A stretch of DNA of 64,000 nt. It comes from Streptomyces sp. SirexAA-E (GTDB taxonomy: Bacteria; Actinomycetota; Actinomycetes; Streptomycetales; Streptomycetaceae). The position numbers were made by a program, and so were the translations under genes. Shown here piece after piece: positions 23,769 through 31,593 of this stretch (positions are counted from its first letter, which is position 1; every line of letters begins with the position of its first letter). A model generated the notes under the pieces. That model did no database searches, was not told where the DNA came from, and was given only the letters and a program-made list of their open reading frames with translations. Where the stretch lies: positions 496,001 through 560,000 of the forward strand of contig NC_015953.1 in the NCBI RefSeq assembly GCF_000177195.2. Reading direction: 5' to 3'.

Positions 23769-24248
23769 TCAGGCCCCGCCGGTCGGCTCGAACCAGGTGG
23801 GTCCGTCCGTGAGCGACTGCTTGATGCGGAACAGCGAGAACTCGCTCAGCGGGGGCAGCGCGTCGACGGCGAACCAGCCCACCTCCAGCGACTCGTCGTC
23901 GTTGACCCGCGCCTCGCCCCCGGTGGCCCGGCAGCGGAAGGTGACGTCGAGGTACTGGCACCGGTCGCCGTTGGCGTACTCCACCGGCTTCAGCGCCTGG
24001 GTGAGGACGACCCGTTCCGCCACGCAGCGCACGGCGGTCTCCTCGTACACCTCCCGCTCCGCGGTCGTCGCGGGCTGCTCGCCGGGCTCGGCGATGCCCC
24101 CGATGACCGACCAGGAGCCGGTGTCGGACCGTCGGTTGAGCAGCACCCGGCCCTGGTCGTCGAAGACGACCGCGGTGATGCCGGGGAGCAGGAGCAGCTG
24201 GTGACCGGCCGTGGCACGGATCTCGCGGATGAAGTCGGGAGTAGACAT
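23769..24248 (-). CDS. NUDIX hydrolase
   Basis: This 159-residue protein has the NUDIX box GGIAEPGEQPATTAEREVYE, followed by ETAV, at about residues 50-73. The final box glycine is replaced by alanine, which is common in active members. The flanking strands GITAVVFDDQGRVLLNRRSD and WSVIGG are typical. It hydrolyses a nucleoside diphosphate linked to some other group, with Mg. It is 9 bp from the stop of lnt's neighbouring gene region on the same strand (lnt ends at 24258), so it is probably the last gene of an lnt-NUDIX transcript. Confidence 0.88.
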   Translation of the reverse strand: MSTPDFIREIRATAGHQLLLLPGITAVVFDDQGRVLLNRRSDTGSWSVIGGIAEPGEQPATTAEREVYEETAVRCVAERVVLTQALKPVEYANGDRCQYLDVTFRCRATGGEARVNDDESLEVGWFAVDALPPLSEFSLFRIKQSLTDGPTWFEPTGGA

Positions 24249-24257
24249 GCGTCGAGC

Positions 24258-25880
24258 CTACGGGGCCGCCAAAGCGTCCTCGGGCCCCGCCCCACGGCCC
24301 TTCCGGGCGCGCACCGAGCGGACCGTCACCCAGCCGATCCCGGCCACCGCGACGAGCGCGAGGAGCCCCTCGGGCAGGACCCCCAGCCGGGTCGCCGGGG
24401 TGAGCGAGGAGCGCAGCGGCACCTCGTCGACCAGGGCGTCCGGGGTGAACATGCCGCTCTTCTCCACGATCGTGCCGTCCGGACGGATCACCGCGCTGAC
24501 CCCGCTGGTCACCGGGACGACGACGGACCGCCCGTGTTCCACGGCGCGGACCTGGGACATCGCGAGCTGCTGGTAGGTCATCTCGCTGCGCCCGAAGGTG
24601 GCGTTGTTGCTCGGTACGGCGATCAGCTGCCCGCCGTGCTTCACGGTGTCGCGCACGGCGTCGTCGAACGCGGCCTCGTAGCAGGTCACGAACCCCACCT
24701 TCGTCCCCGCCAGGTCGAAGACCCCGACCTTGTCGCCGGGGCCGAACTCCCGCTGGACCCGGTCGACGTCCTTGCTGAAGATCCGTACGAACGACCGCAT
24801 GGGCATGTACTCGCCGAACGGCTGGATGTGCCGCTTGTCGTAGGTGGCGCCGGGGCCGCTCACCGGGTCCCACTGGATCAGCGTGTTGCGGAGCGCCCCC
24901 GTGTCCGGGGTCAGGACGGCGCCGACGACGGTGGGGGCACCGATCGTCTTCACCGCCTGGTCGATGACGTCACGGGCGTCGGCGTTGCGGAACGGGTCGA
25001 GGTCGGAGGAGTTCTCCGGCCACAGCACGAAGTCCGGCTGCGGCACCTTGCCCGCCTTCACGTCCCGGGCGAGCTCTTCCGTACGGGCGGCGTGGTTGTC
25101 CAGGACCGCCCGGCGCTGGGAGTTGAAGTCGAGTCCCAGGCGCGGCACGTTGCCCTGGATCGCGGCGACGGTCGCCGTGCCGTCCTCGGCCGAGTCGTCG
25201 ACGAGCGGCAGGGCGGCGAACGCGGCGAGGGCGGGTACGGCGACGGTGGCGGCGGCCGCGACCGCGGCGGCCCGGGGCACCCCCGCGGCGGCGCGGTGGC
25301 GGCGGACCTGACGTACGGCCTCCAGGAGCCCGAACCCGCACAGCACCACCGCGAAGGAGAGCAGCGGGGTACCGCCCAGCGCGGCGAGCGGCAGGAACAC
25401 GCCGTCGGCCTGGCCGAAGGCGATCCTGCCCCAGGGAAAGCCGCCGAACGGCACCCGGGCCCGCACCGCCTCGTCCAGGGTCCATACGGCCGCCGCCCAG
25501 ACGGGCCAGTACGCCAGCCGGGAGACGGCCGCGATCCCCATGCAGCCCACGGCGACGAACAGCGCTTCGGCGAGCGCGAGCGCGAGCCACGGGACGGGCC
25601 CGACGTCCTCGCCCGTCCAGTGCAGGAGCGGAAGCATGAAGCCGAGACCGGCGAGGAGACCGAGCCCCAGCGCGGCCCGCATCCTGCGCGCGGACAGGAC
25701 CCAGCCCAGCAGCGCGAAACCGGGCAGCACCAGCCACCACAGGGGCCGGGGCGGGAAGCTCAGGTACAGCAGCACGCCGGAGAGGACGGCCGCGGCCGGC
25801 CGGACGAACCGCGTCCGGTGCCTCGTGCCGCGGGCGGCGGGGGCGGGCGGCGGTTCGGCGGTGGTGATGGTGGCGCTCAC
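24258..25880 (-). CDS. lnt: Apolipoprotein N-acyltransferase
   Basis: This 540-residue membrane enzyme starts at GTG 25880 (MSATITTAEPPPA). Six N-terminal membrane helices (about residues 30-215) precede a periplasmic-side nitrilase domain. The Glu-Lys-Cys triad is visible in LWPENSSDL, TYDKRHIQPFGEYMPM and GFVTCYEAAFDD. A last membrane helix (LLALVAVAGIGWVTVRSV) and a basic tail follow. It adds the third acyl chain to the N-terminal cysteine of lipoproteins. Streptomyces typically carry more than one Lnt copy. The in-frame extension upstream of 25880 is out of character and was rejected. Confidence 0.93.
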   Translation of the reverse strand: MSATITTAEPPPAPAARGTRHRTRFVRPAAAVLSGVLLYLSFPPRPLWWLVLPGFALLGWVLSARRMRAALGLGLLAGLGFMLPLLHWTGEDVGPVPWLALALAEALFVAVGCMGIAAVSRLAYWPVWAAAVWTLDEAVRARVPFGGFPWGRIAFGQADGVFLPLAALGGTPLLSFAVVLCGFGLLEAVRQVRRHRAAAGVPRAAAVAAAATVAVPALAAFAALPLVDDSAEDGTATVAAIQGNVPRLGLDFNSQRRAVLDNHAARTEELARDVKAGKVPQPDFVLWPENSSDLDPFRNADARDVIDQAVKTIGAPTVVGAVLTPDTGALRNTLIQWDPVSGPGATYDKRHIQPFGEYMPMRSFVRIFSKDVDRVQREFGPGDKVGVFDLAGTKVGFVTCYEAAFDDAVRDTVKHGGQLIAVPSNNATFGRSEMTYQQLAMSQVRAVEHGRSVVVPVTSGVSAVIRPDGTIVEKSGMFTPDALVDEVPLRSSLTPATRLGVLPEGLLALVAVAGIGWVTVRSVRARKGRGAGPEDALAAP

Positions 25881-25923
25881 CCGCCGGAGTCTACGGTGCC
25901 CGCCTGTGCGGACGGCGCGACGG

Positions 25924-26502
25924 TCAGGACCCGGCGGACTTCCCGGCGGACTTGCCGGTTCCCGTCCCCAGGTGCAGCCGGTCGCGGATGAACCGTACGG
26001 CCGCCTCCGCGTCGTCGACGGTGACGGTGAACGTCCGGCCGTCGCCGAGGGAGAGCACCAGTCCCTCGCCCCGGCGCACGACCACGGCGGTGCCCTTCTC
26101 GGGGCGCCAGCGGTAGCCCCAGCCGCCCCACTGGCGCGGGGTGACCCGGGGGGCGAAGTGCGCGCCGACCACATGGGTGAGCAGGATCCGGCGCCGGGGC
26201 AGCCCGATGTGGCCGCAGCGCACCTCCAGGGCGTCGCCGTCGACCGTGACCGCCACATGCACGAAGGCGAGGGTCCCGAAGAGGATCAGCAGTCCGGCGG
26301 CCAGGCAGCCGACGACCGCCATCAGCAGCGGGGCGAAGCCGGAGGTCCAGGCCGAGTCGACGGCGAGCTTGACGCCGAGCGCCATGCACCCGGCGCCCGC
26401 GACCGCGAGCAGCCACTGGAAGCGGTTGGTGGCCCGACCCGTCCAGACCACGACCGGGGTCTGGTTCGAACCGTGCCGCGTGTTGCCGGGGTGGTCCGTC
26501 AT
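25924..26502 (-). CDS. Two-helix membrane protein with PH-like C-terminal domain, unknown function
   Basis: This 192-residue protein starts at ATG 26502 (MTDHPGNTRHGSNQ). Two hydrophobic helices lie at about residues 27-50 and 58-85 (LLMAVVGCLAAGLLILFGTL). A soluble, strand-rich domain follows: VHVAVTVDGDALEVRCGHIG, LPRRRILLTHVVGAHFAP, EGLVLSLGDGRTFTVTVDDA. The layout of a paired membrane hairpin with a bacterial-PH-like domain resembles DUF3093 and YdbT-type proteins. It lies just upstream of lnt (43 bp gap) on the same strand. No catalytic residues are visible. Confidence 0.65.
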   Translation of the reverse strand: MTDHPGNTRHGSNQTPVVVWTGRATNRFQWLLAVAGAGCMALGVKLAVDSAWTSGFAPLLMAVVGCLAAGLLILFGTLAFVHVAVTVDGDALEVRCGHIGLPRRRILLTHVVGAHFAPRVTPRQWGGWGYRWRPEKGTAVVVRRGEGLVLSLGDGRTFTVTVDDAEAAVRFIRDRLHLGTGTGKSAGKSAGS

Positions 26503-26571
26503 GCGAAGCAGCGTACCCAGGTTCCGCCCTGCGGGTACCGGCACCGGCGGCCCGCATGGGCGGCGCGCGGG

Positions 26572-27357
26572 TCAGAGCGCGGGGCTCACGGGGCGCAGAA
26601 GCCGGCTCTCCGTGTAGGCCAGAGCGGGTACGGGCAGGTCGGCGGGGTGCCCGCCGAGGAGGACGGTGAGCGTGCCGGACGGTTCGGCCGACGGAGCGGG
26701 TACGGCACCGACGCGGCGCAGCGCCTGGGCGGCGACCGCGTCCGCGGAGCCGTGGAACGTGGCGTCCGGGTGGCCGGGGTGCCGCACGGCGGCGCGGATA
26801 CGTTCCGCCACGAGCTCGTAGTGGGTGCAGCCCAGCACGACGCCCGCCGTACCGGGCGGGGTGAGGGCTGCGGCAGCGGCCACGGCGCGGTCGATCGCCG
26901 CCTCGTCCGCGTGTTCCACGGCGTCGGCGAGCCCGGGGCAGGGCACCTCGGTCACGTCGACGTGGGAGGCGAAGTCCTCGATGAGTCCGCGCTGGTAGGG
27001 GCTGCCGGTGGTCGCCGGGGTGGCCCAGATCGCCACCGGGCCGCCGCCGGCCGCGGCCGGTTTGATCGCGGGCACGGTGCCCACGACGGGCAGTGCGGGC
27101 TCCAGTTCGTCCCGCAGCGTCGGCAGCGCGTGGACGGACGCGGTGTTGCACGCGACGATCAGCACGTCCGGCCGGTGGGCCGCTGCGGCCCGCGCCACGG
27201 CGAGCGCGCGCTCGGTCACGCCCTCGGGTGTGAGGGGGCCCCAGGGCATCGAGGCGGGGTCGGACGACAGCACCAGATCGGCGTCCGGCCGCAGCCTGCG
27301 TACCGCGGCCGCGGCCGCGAGCAGGCCGATTCCCGAATCCATGAGTGCGATCTTCAC
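26572..27357 (-). CDS. Aspartate/glutamate racemase family protein (MurI-like)
   Basis: This 261-residue protein carries the racemase motifs: MDSGIGLLAAAAAVRRLRP at the N-terminus (Asp and Ser), LIVACNTASVHALP at about residues 66-79 with the first catalytic cysteine, and GVVLGCTHYELVAERI at about 176-191 with the second. These match glutamate racemase, which supplies D-glutamate for peptidoglycan. The N-terminal motif reads DSGIG-L rather than DSGxGG, so this may be a divergent paralogue rather than the housekeeping MurI. It is divergent from hpnB-like, 58 bp away. Confidence 0.85.
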   Translation of the reverse strand: MKIALMDSGIGLLAAAAAVRRLRPDADLVLSSDPASMPWGPLTPEGVTERALAVARAAAAHRPDVLIVACNTASVHALPTLRDELEPALPVVGTVPAIKPAAAGGGPVAIWATPATTGSPYQRGLIEDFASHVDVTEVPCPGLADAVEHADEAAIDRAVAAAAALTPPGTAGVVLGCTHYELVAERIRAAVRHPGHPDATFHGSADAVAAQALRRVGAVPAPSAEPSGTLTVLLGGHPADLPVPALAYTESRLLRPVSPAL

Positions 27358-27415
27358 CCAGTCACCATAGTCGACCGCCCTTGCGCGATCGCCGAAGTGG
27401 TGCAGACTTCGGCGG

Positions 27416-28618
27416 ATGAGCGCCGTTGCCTGGATCGCCGTCGTTTCGTTGTCCGCGTGGGGGTGGCTGCTGCTGGGCCAGGGGTTCTTCTGGCGGACCG
27501 ACCAGCGGCTGCCCGACCGCGCCGAACCGGCTCGCTGGCCGTCGGTGGCGGTGGTCGTCCCGGCACGGAACGAGGCCGCCGTGCTGCCGGAGAGTCTGCC
27601 CTCGCTGCTCGCCCAGGACTATCCCGGGGAGGCGGAGATCGTCCTGGTCGACGACTGCAGCGACGACGGCACGGGGGAACTGGCCCGGTCGCTGTCCACG
27701 CGCTGCGGCGGGCTGCCCCTGAGTGTGGTGACGCCGGGCGAACCCGAACCCGGCTGGACGGGCAAGCTCTGGGCGCTGCGGCACGGGATCGCGCTGGCCC
27801 GGCGGCAGAAGCCCGAGTTCCTGCTGCTGACGGACGCCGACATCGCCCATGAGCCGGACAGTCTGCGCGAACTGGTCCGCGCGGCGGCCGGGCCACCGTC
27901 CGACGGCGCCGAGGACGGCGCGGGCGGCTTCGACCTCGTGTCCCAGATGGCGCGCCTGAGGGTGACGAGCACCTGGGAACGGCTGGTCGTACCGGCCTTC
28001 GTCTACTTCTTCGGCCAGCTCTACCCCTTCCGGTGGGTGAACCGGGCGCGGTCGCGGACGGCGGCGGCCGCGGGCGGCTGCGTGCTGCTGCGCGCCGACG
28101 CCGCCGAACGCGCGCGGATCCCGGAGTCCATCCGGCAGGCGGTGATCGACGACGTGACGCTGGCCGGCGCGGTGCAGCGCGGCGGGGGCCGGATCTGGCT
28201 GGGGCTCGCGGACCGGGTGGACAGCGTGCGGCCGTACCCGGGGCTGCCCGATCTGTGGCGGATGGTCTCGCGCAGCGCGTACGCGCAGCTGCGGCACAGC
28301 CCGCTGCTGCTGGCGGCCACGGTGGTGGGGCTGCTGCTGGTCTACGTCGCGCCGCCCGCCACGCTCGTCGCCGGGCTGATGGCGGGCGACTCCGCCGCCG
28401 CGTGGGCGGGCGGAGTCGCCTGGGTGGTGATGGCCGGCACGTACATGCCGATGCTCGGCTACTACCGGCAGTCGCTCTGGCTGGCGCCGCTGCTGCCGTT
28501 CACCGCGGTCCTCTACCTCCTGATGACGGTGGACTCGGCGGTGCAGCACTACCGGGGCCGGGGCGCGGCCTGGAAGGGGCGTACGTACGCCCGTCCCGAG
28601 GCCGCTCCCGAGCCCTGA
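27416..28618 (+). CDS. hpnB: HpnB-like family 2 glycosyltransferase
   Basis: This 400-residue protein has an N-terminal membrane helix (AVAWIAVVSLSAWGWLLLG), a GT2 catalytic domain (VAVVVPARNEAAVLPESLPS, VLVDDCSDDGTGELAR, LLLTDADIAHEPDSLREL with the DAD metal site, and a DDVTLAGAVQRGG acidic motif) and three C-terminal membrane helices. The distinctive PSLLAQDYPG, GWTGKLWAL and MARLRVTSTWERLVVPAFVY runs match the hopene-associated glycosyltransferase HpnB. No squalene-hopene cyclase or other hopanoid gene is in the window, so involvement in hopanoid synthesis is inferred from family only. Confidence 0.85.
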   Translation: MSAVAWIAVVSLSAWGWLLLGQGFFWRTDQRLPDRAEPARWPSVAVVVPARNEAAVLPESLPSLLAQDYPGEAEIVLVDDCSDDGTGELARSLSTRCGGLPLSVVTPGEPEPGWTGKLWALRHGIALARRQKPEFLLLTDADIAHEPDSLRELVRAAAGPPSDGAEDGAGGFDLVSQMARLRVTSTWERLVVPAFVYFFGQLYPFRWVNRARSRTAAAAGGCVLLRADAAERARIPESIRQAVIDDVTLAGAVQRGGGRIWLGLADRVDSVRPYPGLPDLWRMVSRSAYAQLRHSPLLLAATVVGLLLVYVAPPATLVAGLMAGDSAAAWAGGVAWVVMAGTYMPMLGYYRQSLWLAPLLPFTAVLYLLMTVDSAVQHYRGRGAAWKGRTYARPEAAPEP

Positions 28619-28639
28619 GGTACGCCGGGGCGGCCGGGA

Positions 28640-29926
28640 TCACTTACGGCCGGGTGTCCAGTTCATGCCCCAGCCGTAGGCGGCGTCGACGGTCCGCTGC
28701 GGGCTCACACCGCGCTCCGGTACGAGGTAGCGGGCCTCGCGCCGCACGGTGAGGCCTCCCCCGCCGTCGTCGGTGATCAGGGCGAGCGCGCAGACGGTGG
28801 AGGGCACCGTGCACTCGTCCAGGGAGAAGTCGATCGCCGCCCCGTTCTGCGGCTGGAGGGTGACGGTGGCGTGCAGATCGGCGAAGCTCCGGGCGCCCTC
28901 GTAGATGGTGACGAAGATCAGCACGCGGCGCAGCCGGTCCTTGTGGTCGAGGTTGACCGTGAGGTTCTCGCCGGTGGAGAGCGCGCCGGTGCGGTCGTCG
29001 CCGTCGAGGTGGATGTACGGCGGCTGCGCGAGGGAACCGAAGGCGTTGCCGAGTGCCTGCACGACGCCCTTGCGTCCGTCGGTGAGTTCGTAGAGCGCGC
29101 AGAGGTCGAGGTCGAGGTCGGCGTGCGTGGCGACGGCCCTGCCGAGTTTCGCTCCCCAGCCCTTGAACTGCTTGCGCGTTTCCCAGTTGAGGTTGACGCG
29201 CAGCGCTCCGGAGGTACCTCCCTGCTTCGTCAACGAGACGGAAGGGGCCTCCTTCGTCAGAGTGACCTTGGTCAGCCGCACCGGCTGCGGTGCCGGGGGC
29301 GGCGAGGACGCGGGGGCCGCCGACGGCCGGGGAGGCGGGGACGCCTGCGGCGCGTACGGGGCCTGCTGCGGGGCGGCGGGCGGCGTCGCCGGCTGCTGCC
29401 GGGGTTCGTCGACGGAGATGCCGAAGTCCGTCGCCAGGCCGCCGAGTCCGGTGTCGTACCCCTGTCCCACCGCCCGGAACTTCCAGGCTCCCTGACGCAG
29501 ATACAGCTCACCCAGGATGAAGGCGGTCTCGACCGTCGCGTCCGCGCTCTCGAAGCGTGCGAGCTCCGCGCCGGTCGACTGGTCCACGACCCGTACGTAC
29601 AGGCCGGCCACCCGGCCGAAGGTGCCGCCGTCCGCCGAGGCCGCGACGACGACCCGTTCGACGGCCGGCTCCATGCGGCCGAAGTCGACCGTGAGCGTGT
29701 CCGTCACGGTGCCGCCCGTGGTCCTCTTGCCCTCGTGGCGTACCGCGCCGGACGCGTGGGCCGGCTGGTTGTAGAACACGAAGTCCGCGTCGCCGCGCAC
29801 CTTCCCCGACACGAGGAGGAGCGCCGAGGCATCCACATCCGGCGCCCCGGGCGCGGCGCGCCAGCCCAGTTCGACCCGCACGGCCCGGGCCGGCACCGCG
29901 ACATTGGTTCCCTTTTGCATGGTCAT
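28640..29926 (-). CDS. Two-domain TerD family protein
   Basis: This 428-residue protein starts [20 protein letters not shown]. Two TerD-like domains (about residues 1-195 and 245-428) are joined by a Pro/Ala/Gln linker (about 200-240, for example [13 protein letters not shown]). Domain 1 has [20 protein letters not shown] and [20 protein letters not shown]; domain 2 has [20 protein letters not shown] and [20 protein letters not shown]. TerD modules bind calcium and belong to the tellurite and stress-response membrane-associated systems. No terA/B/C partner is adjacent. The second domain keeps the DDRTG calcium-type motif; the first is more degenerate. Confidence 0.88.
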   Translation of the reverse strand: MTMQKGTNVAVPARAVRVELGWRAAPGAPDVDASALLLVSGKVRGDADFVFYNQPAHASGAVRHEGKRTTGGTVTDTLTVDFGRMEPAVERVVVAASADGGTFGRVAGLYVRVVDQSTGAELARFESADATVETAFILGELYLRQGAWKFRAVGQGYDTGLGGLATDFGISVDEPRQQPATPPAAPQQAPYAPQASPPPRPSAAPASSPPPAPQPVRLTKVTLTKEAPSVSLTKQGGTSGALRVNLNWETRKQFKGWGAKLGRAVATHADLDLDLCALYELTDGRKGVVQALGNAFGSLAQPPYIHLDGDDRTGALSTGENLTVNLDHKDRLRRVLIFVTIYEGARSFADLHATVTLQPQNGAAIDFSLDECTVPSTVCALALITDDGGGGLTVRREARYLVPERGVSPQRTVDAAYGWGMNWTPGRK

Positions 29927-30049
29927 GCTCGCCCCCAACACGAGTCCGGCTGCCCGGAGAGTTTCCGGCCAACCTAATCCCCGGGGTGCCGCCACGCCCA
30001 CACCGCGACGGAGGGACGCGGTCGGGACGGGCGCCGCCCCGGTGAGCGG

Positions 30050-30670
30050 CTATCGGTCGCCACGCAGATAACGAGTGACCATGTCCACCAGTTCGTTCTC
30101 GAACGTCTCGACCGGAATGTTCCGCGGGTCGGCCATGAGCTTGTGCGTGTTCATCTCCACGGTGAACACGATCAGTTCGGCCGCCGTGTCGAGGTCGCGC
30201 ACCTGGACGTCCGCGTGCCGGTCGAGGAGATCGCGCACCTGACCGACGCGGGCCTTCCCGTGCCGTTCGATCGTGGCGAGCAGTTCCTTCGAGAGCGGCG
30301 CCTCCTCGATCATGATCCGCAGCAGCTGCGGGTCGTCGCGGTGGTTGTGGACCGCGTCGCGGACCAGTGCCCGTACCGCCGCCTCCAGGCTTCCGGGGGA
30401 CAGATCCAGCTGGTCGGCCCGCGTCCACCTGCCGCGGTCGATGTGCCGCACCAGCAACTCGGCGAGGATCGCGTCCTTGTTGGGGAAGTACTGGTACAGC
30501 GAGCCGATGGAGATGCGGGCGTGTTCGGCGATGCGGTTGGTGGTGCCGGCGGCGTAGCCGTACTCGGCGAAAACGTGAGCAGCGGCGGTCAGGATGCGCT
30601 CGCGGGTGAGCTCGGCGCGGACCTGACGGGGCTTGCGACGTGGCTGGAGGCGGTGGTCGGCCGACGGCAT
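30050..30670 (-). CDS. TetR family transcriptional regulator
   Basis: This 206-residue protein has the HTH at about residues 18-65 (AELTRERILTAAAHVFAEYG, TTNRIAEHARISIGSLYQYF, NKDAILAELLVRH). The C-terminal ligand domain has IMIEEAPLSKELLATIERHG and ETFENELVDMVTRYLRGD. It is divergent from the siderophore-interacting-protein gene with a perfect 16-bp inverted repeat between them, so it most likely represses the two-gene reductase operon at 30782-33741 and itself. Confidence 0.9.
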   Translation of the reverse strand: MPSADHRLQPRRKPRQVRAELTRERILTAAAHVFAEYGYAAGTTNRIAEHARISIGSLYQYFPNKDAILAELLVRHIDRGRWTRADQLDLSPGSLEAAVRALVRDAVHNHRDDPQLLRIMIEEAPLSKELLATIERHGKARVGQVRDLLDRHADVQVRDLDTAAELIVFTVEMNTHKLMADPRNIPVETFENELVDMVTRYLRGDR

Positions 30671-30717
30671 CCGGGGTTCTCCTCGGGGCGTGGAAAGCGA
30701 GTAGCCAGAGAGCTGAG

Positions 30718-30733
30718 CTATTGCTCACAATAG
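30718..30733. promoter_or_regulatory. TetR operator candidate CTATTG-ctca-CAATAG
   Basis: A perfect 16-bp inverted repeat lies between the divergent TetR (start 30670) and the reductase operon (start 30782). AT-rich arms in GC-rich DNA and the central position support an operator. Confidence 0.6.
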
Positions 30734-30781
30734 TGCCATGACCTGCACAGACAAGAGCATGCTCGATGTGGGTGACACGTC

Positions 30782-31582
30782 GTGATCCCCAAGGTGTACC
30801 GGCCCGAGACACGCACGATGATCACGCTGGAGGTGCGCCGGCGCGCGTTCCTCACACCAGGATTCGCGAGCGTCACCCTCGGCGGCCCGGCCGTACGGAA
30901 CCTGGACGTGGTCGGCGACGACCAGGCGGTCCGCCTGTTCTTCCCGCGTGAGGGCCAGAGCGCGCTGCGGATGCCGACCGCCTCGAACGAGGCGTGGATG
31001 GCCCAGCTGTTGCTGCTGCCCAAGGCGGTCCGCCCGTGGGTCCGCAATCTGACCGTCCGGCGTGCGCGGCCCGCCGACGACGAGGTCGACATCGAGTTCG
31101 CCCTGCACGGTGACTCCCCCATGTCGTCCTGGGTGCGCCGGGCCGAGCCGGGCGACCCGGCGGGGATCTTCGACATCGGCACCACGTACCGGCTGCCGGA
31201 GTACGCGGAGGGCCGGTTGCTGGTCGGCGACGAGACCGCGCTGCCCGCCATCCTGTCGATCCTGGAGAGCACACCGCGCTCGCTCGCCACGGTGGTCCAT
31301 CTGGAGGTGGCGGCCGCGGCCGACGTCCGGTCCCTCGACGTGCTCGCCGGTGTCCACGTCCACTGGTCCAGTCGCGACGACAGCGGCCTGCCGCCCGGCG
31401 CCTCGGTGCTGGAATCGGTGCGCCGCGCGCCGCTGCCGCCCGGCCGCTTCTACACGTGGGTCGCGGGCGAGTCCCGGCTGGCCACGTCGGTGCGGCGGCA
31501 TCTGGTCAACGACCGCGGCGTGTCCAAGCGGGACATCTCGTTCATCGGTTACTGGCGTCTGGGCCGGTCGACCCCCGGCTGA
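30782..31582 (+). CDS. Siderophore-interacting protein (FAD ferric-siderophore reductase family)
   Basis: This 266-residue protein starts at GTG 30782. An N-terminal FAD-binding barrel (FLTPGFASVTLGGPAV, DDQAVRLFFPREGQS, RNLTVRRARPADDEVDIEFA, SPMSSWVRRAEPGDPAGIFD) is followed by an NAD(P)-binding half (LLVGDETALPAILSILEST) and a C-terminal FYTWVAGESRLATSVRRHLV, then ISFIGYWRLGRS. The RxLTVRR and GYWRxGR motifs define the ViuB/SIP group, which reduces ferric siderophores in the cytoplasm to release iron. Downstream is a large flavoprotein 11 bp away in the same operon. The TetR upstream is the likely regulator. Confidence 0.9.
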   Translation: MIPKVYRPETRTMITLEVRRRAFLTPGFASVTLGGPAVRNLDVVGDDQAVRLFFPREGQSALRMPTASNEAWMAQLLLLPKAVRPWVRNLTVRRARPADDEVDIEFALHGDSPMSSWVRRAEPGDPAGIFDIGTTYRLPEYAEGRLLVGDETALPAILSILESTPRSLATVVHLEVAAAADVRSLDVLAGVHVHWSSRDDSGLPPGASVLESVRRAPLPPGRFYTWVAGESRLATSVRRHLVNDRGVSKRDISFIGYWRLGRSTPG

Positions 31583-31593
31583 GAGGAACACTC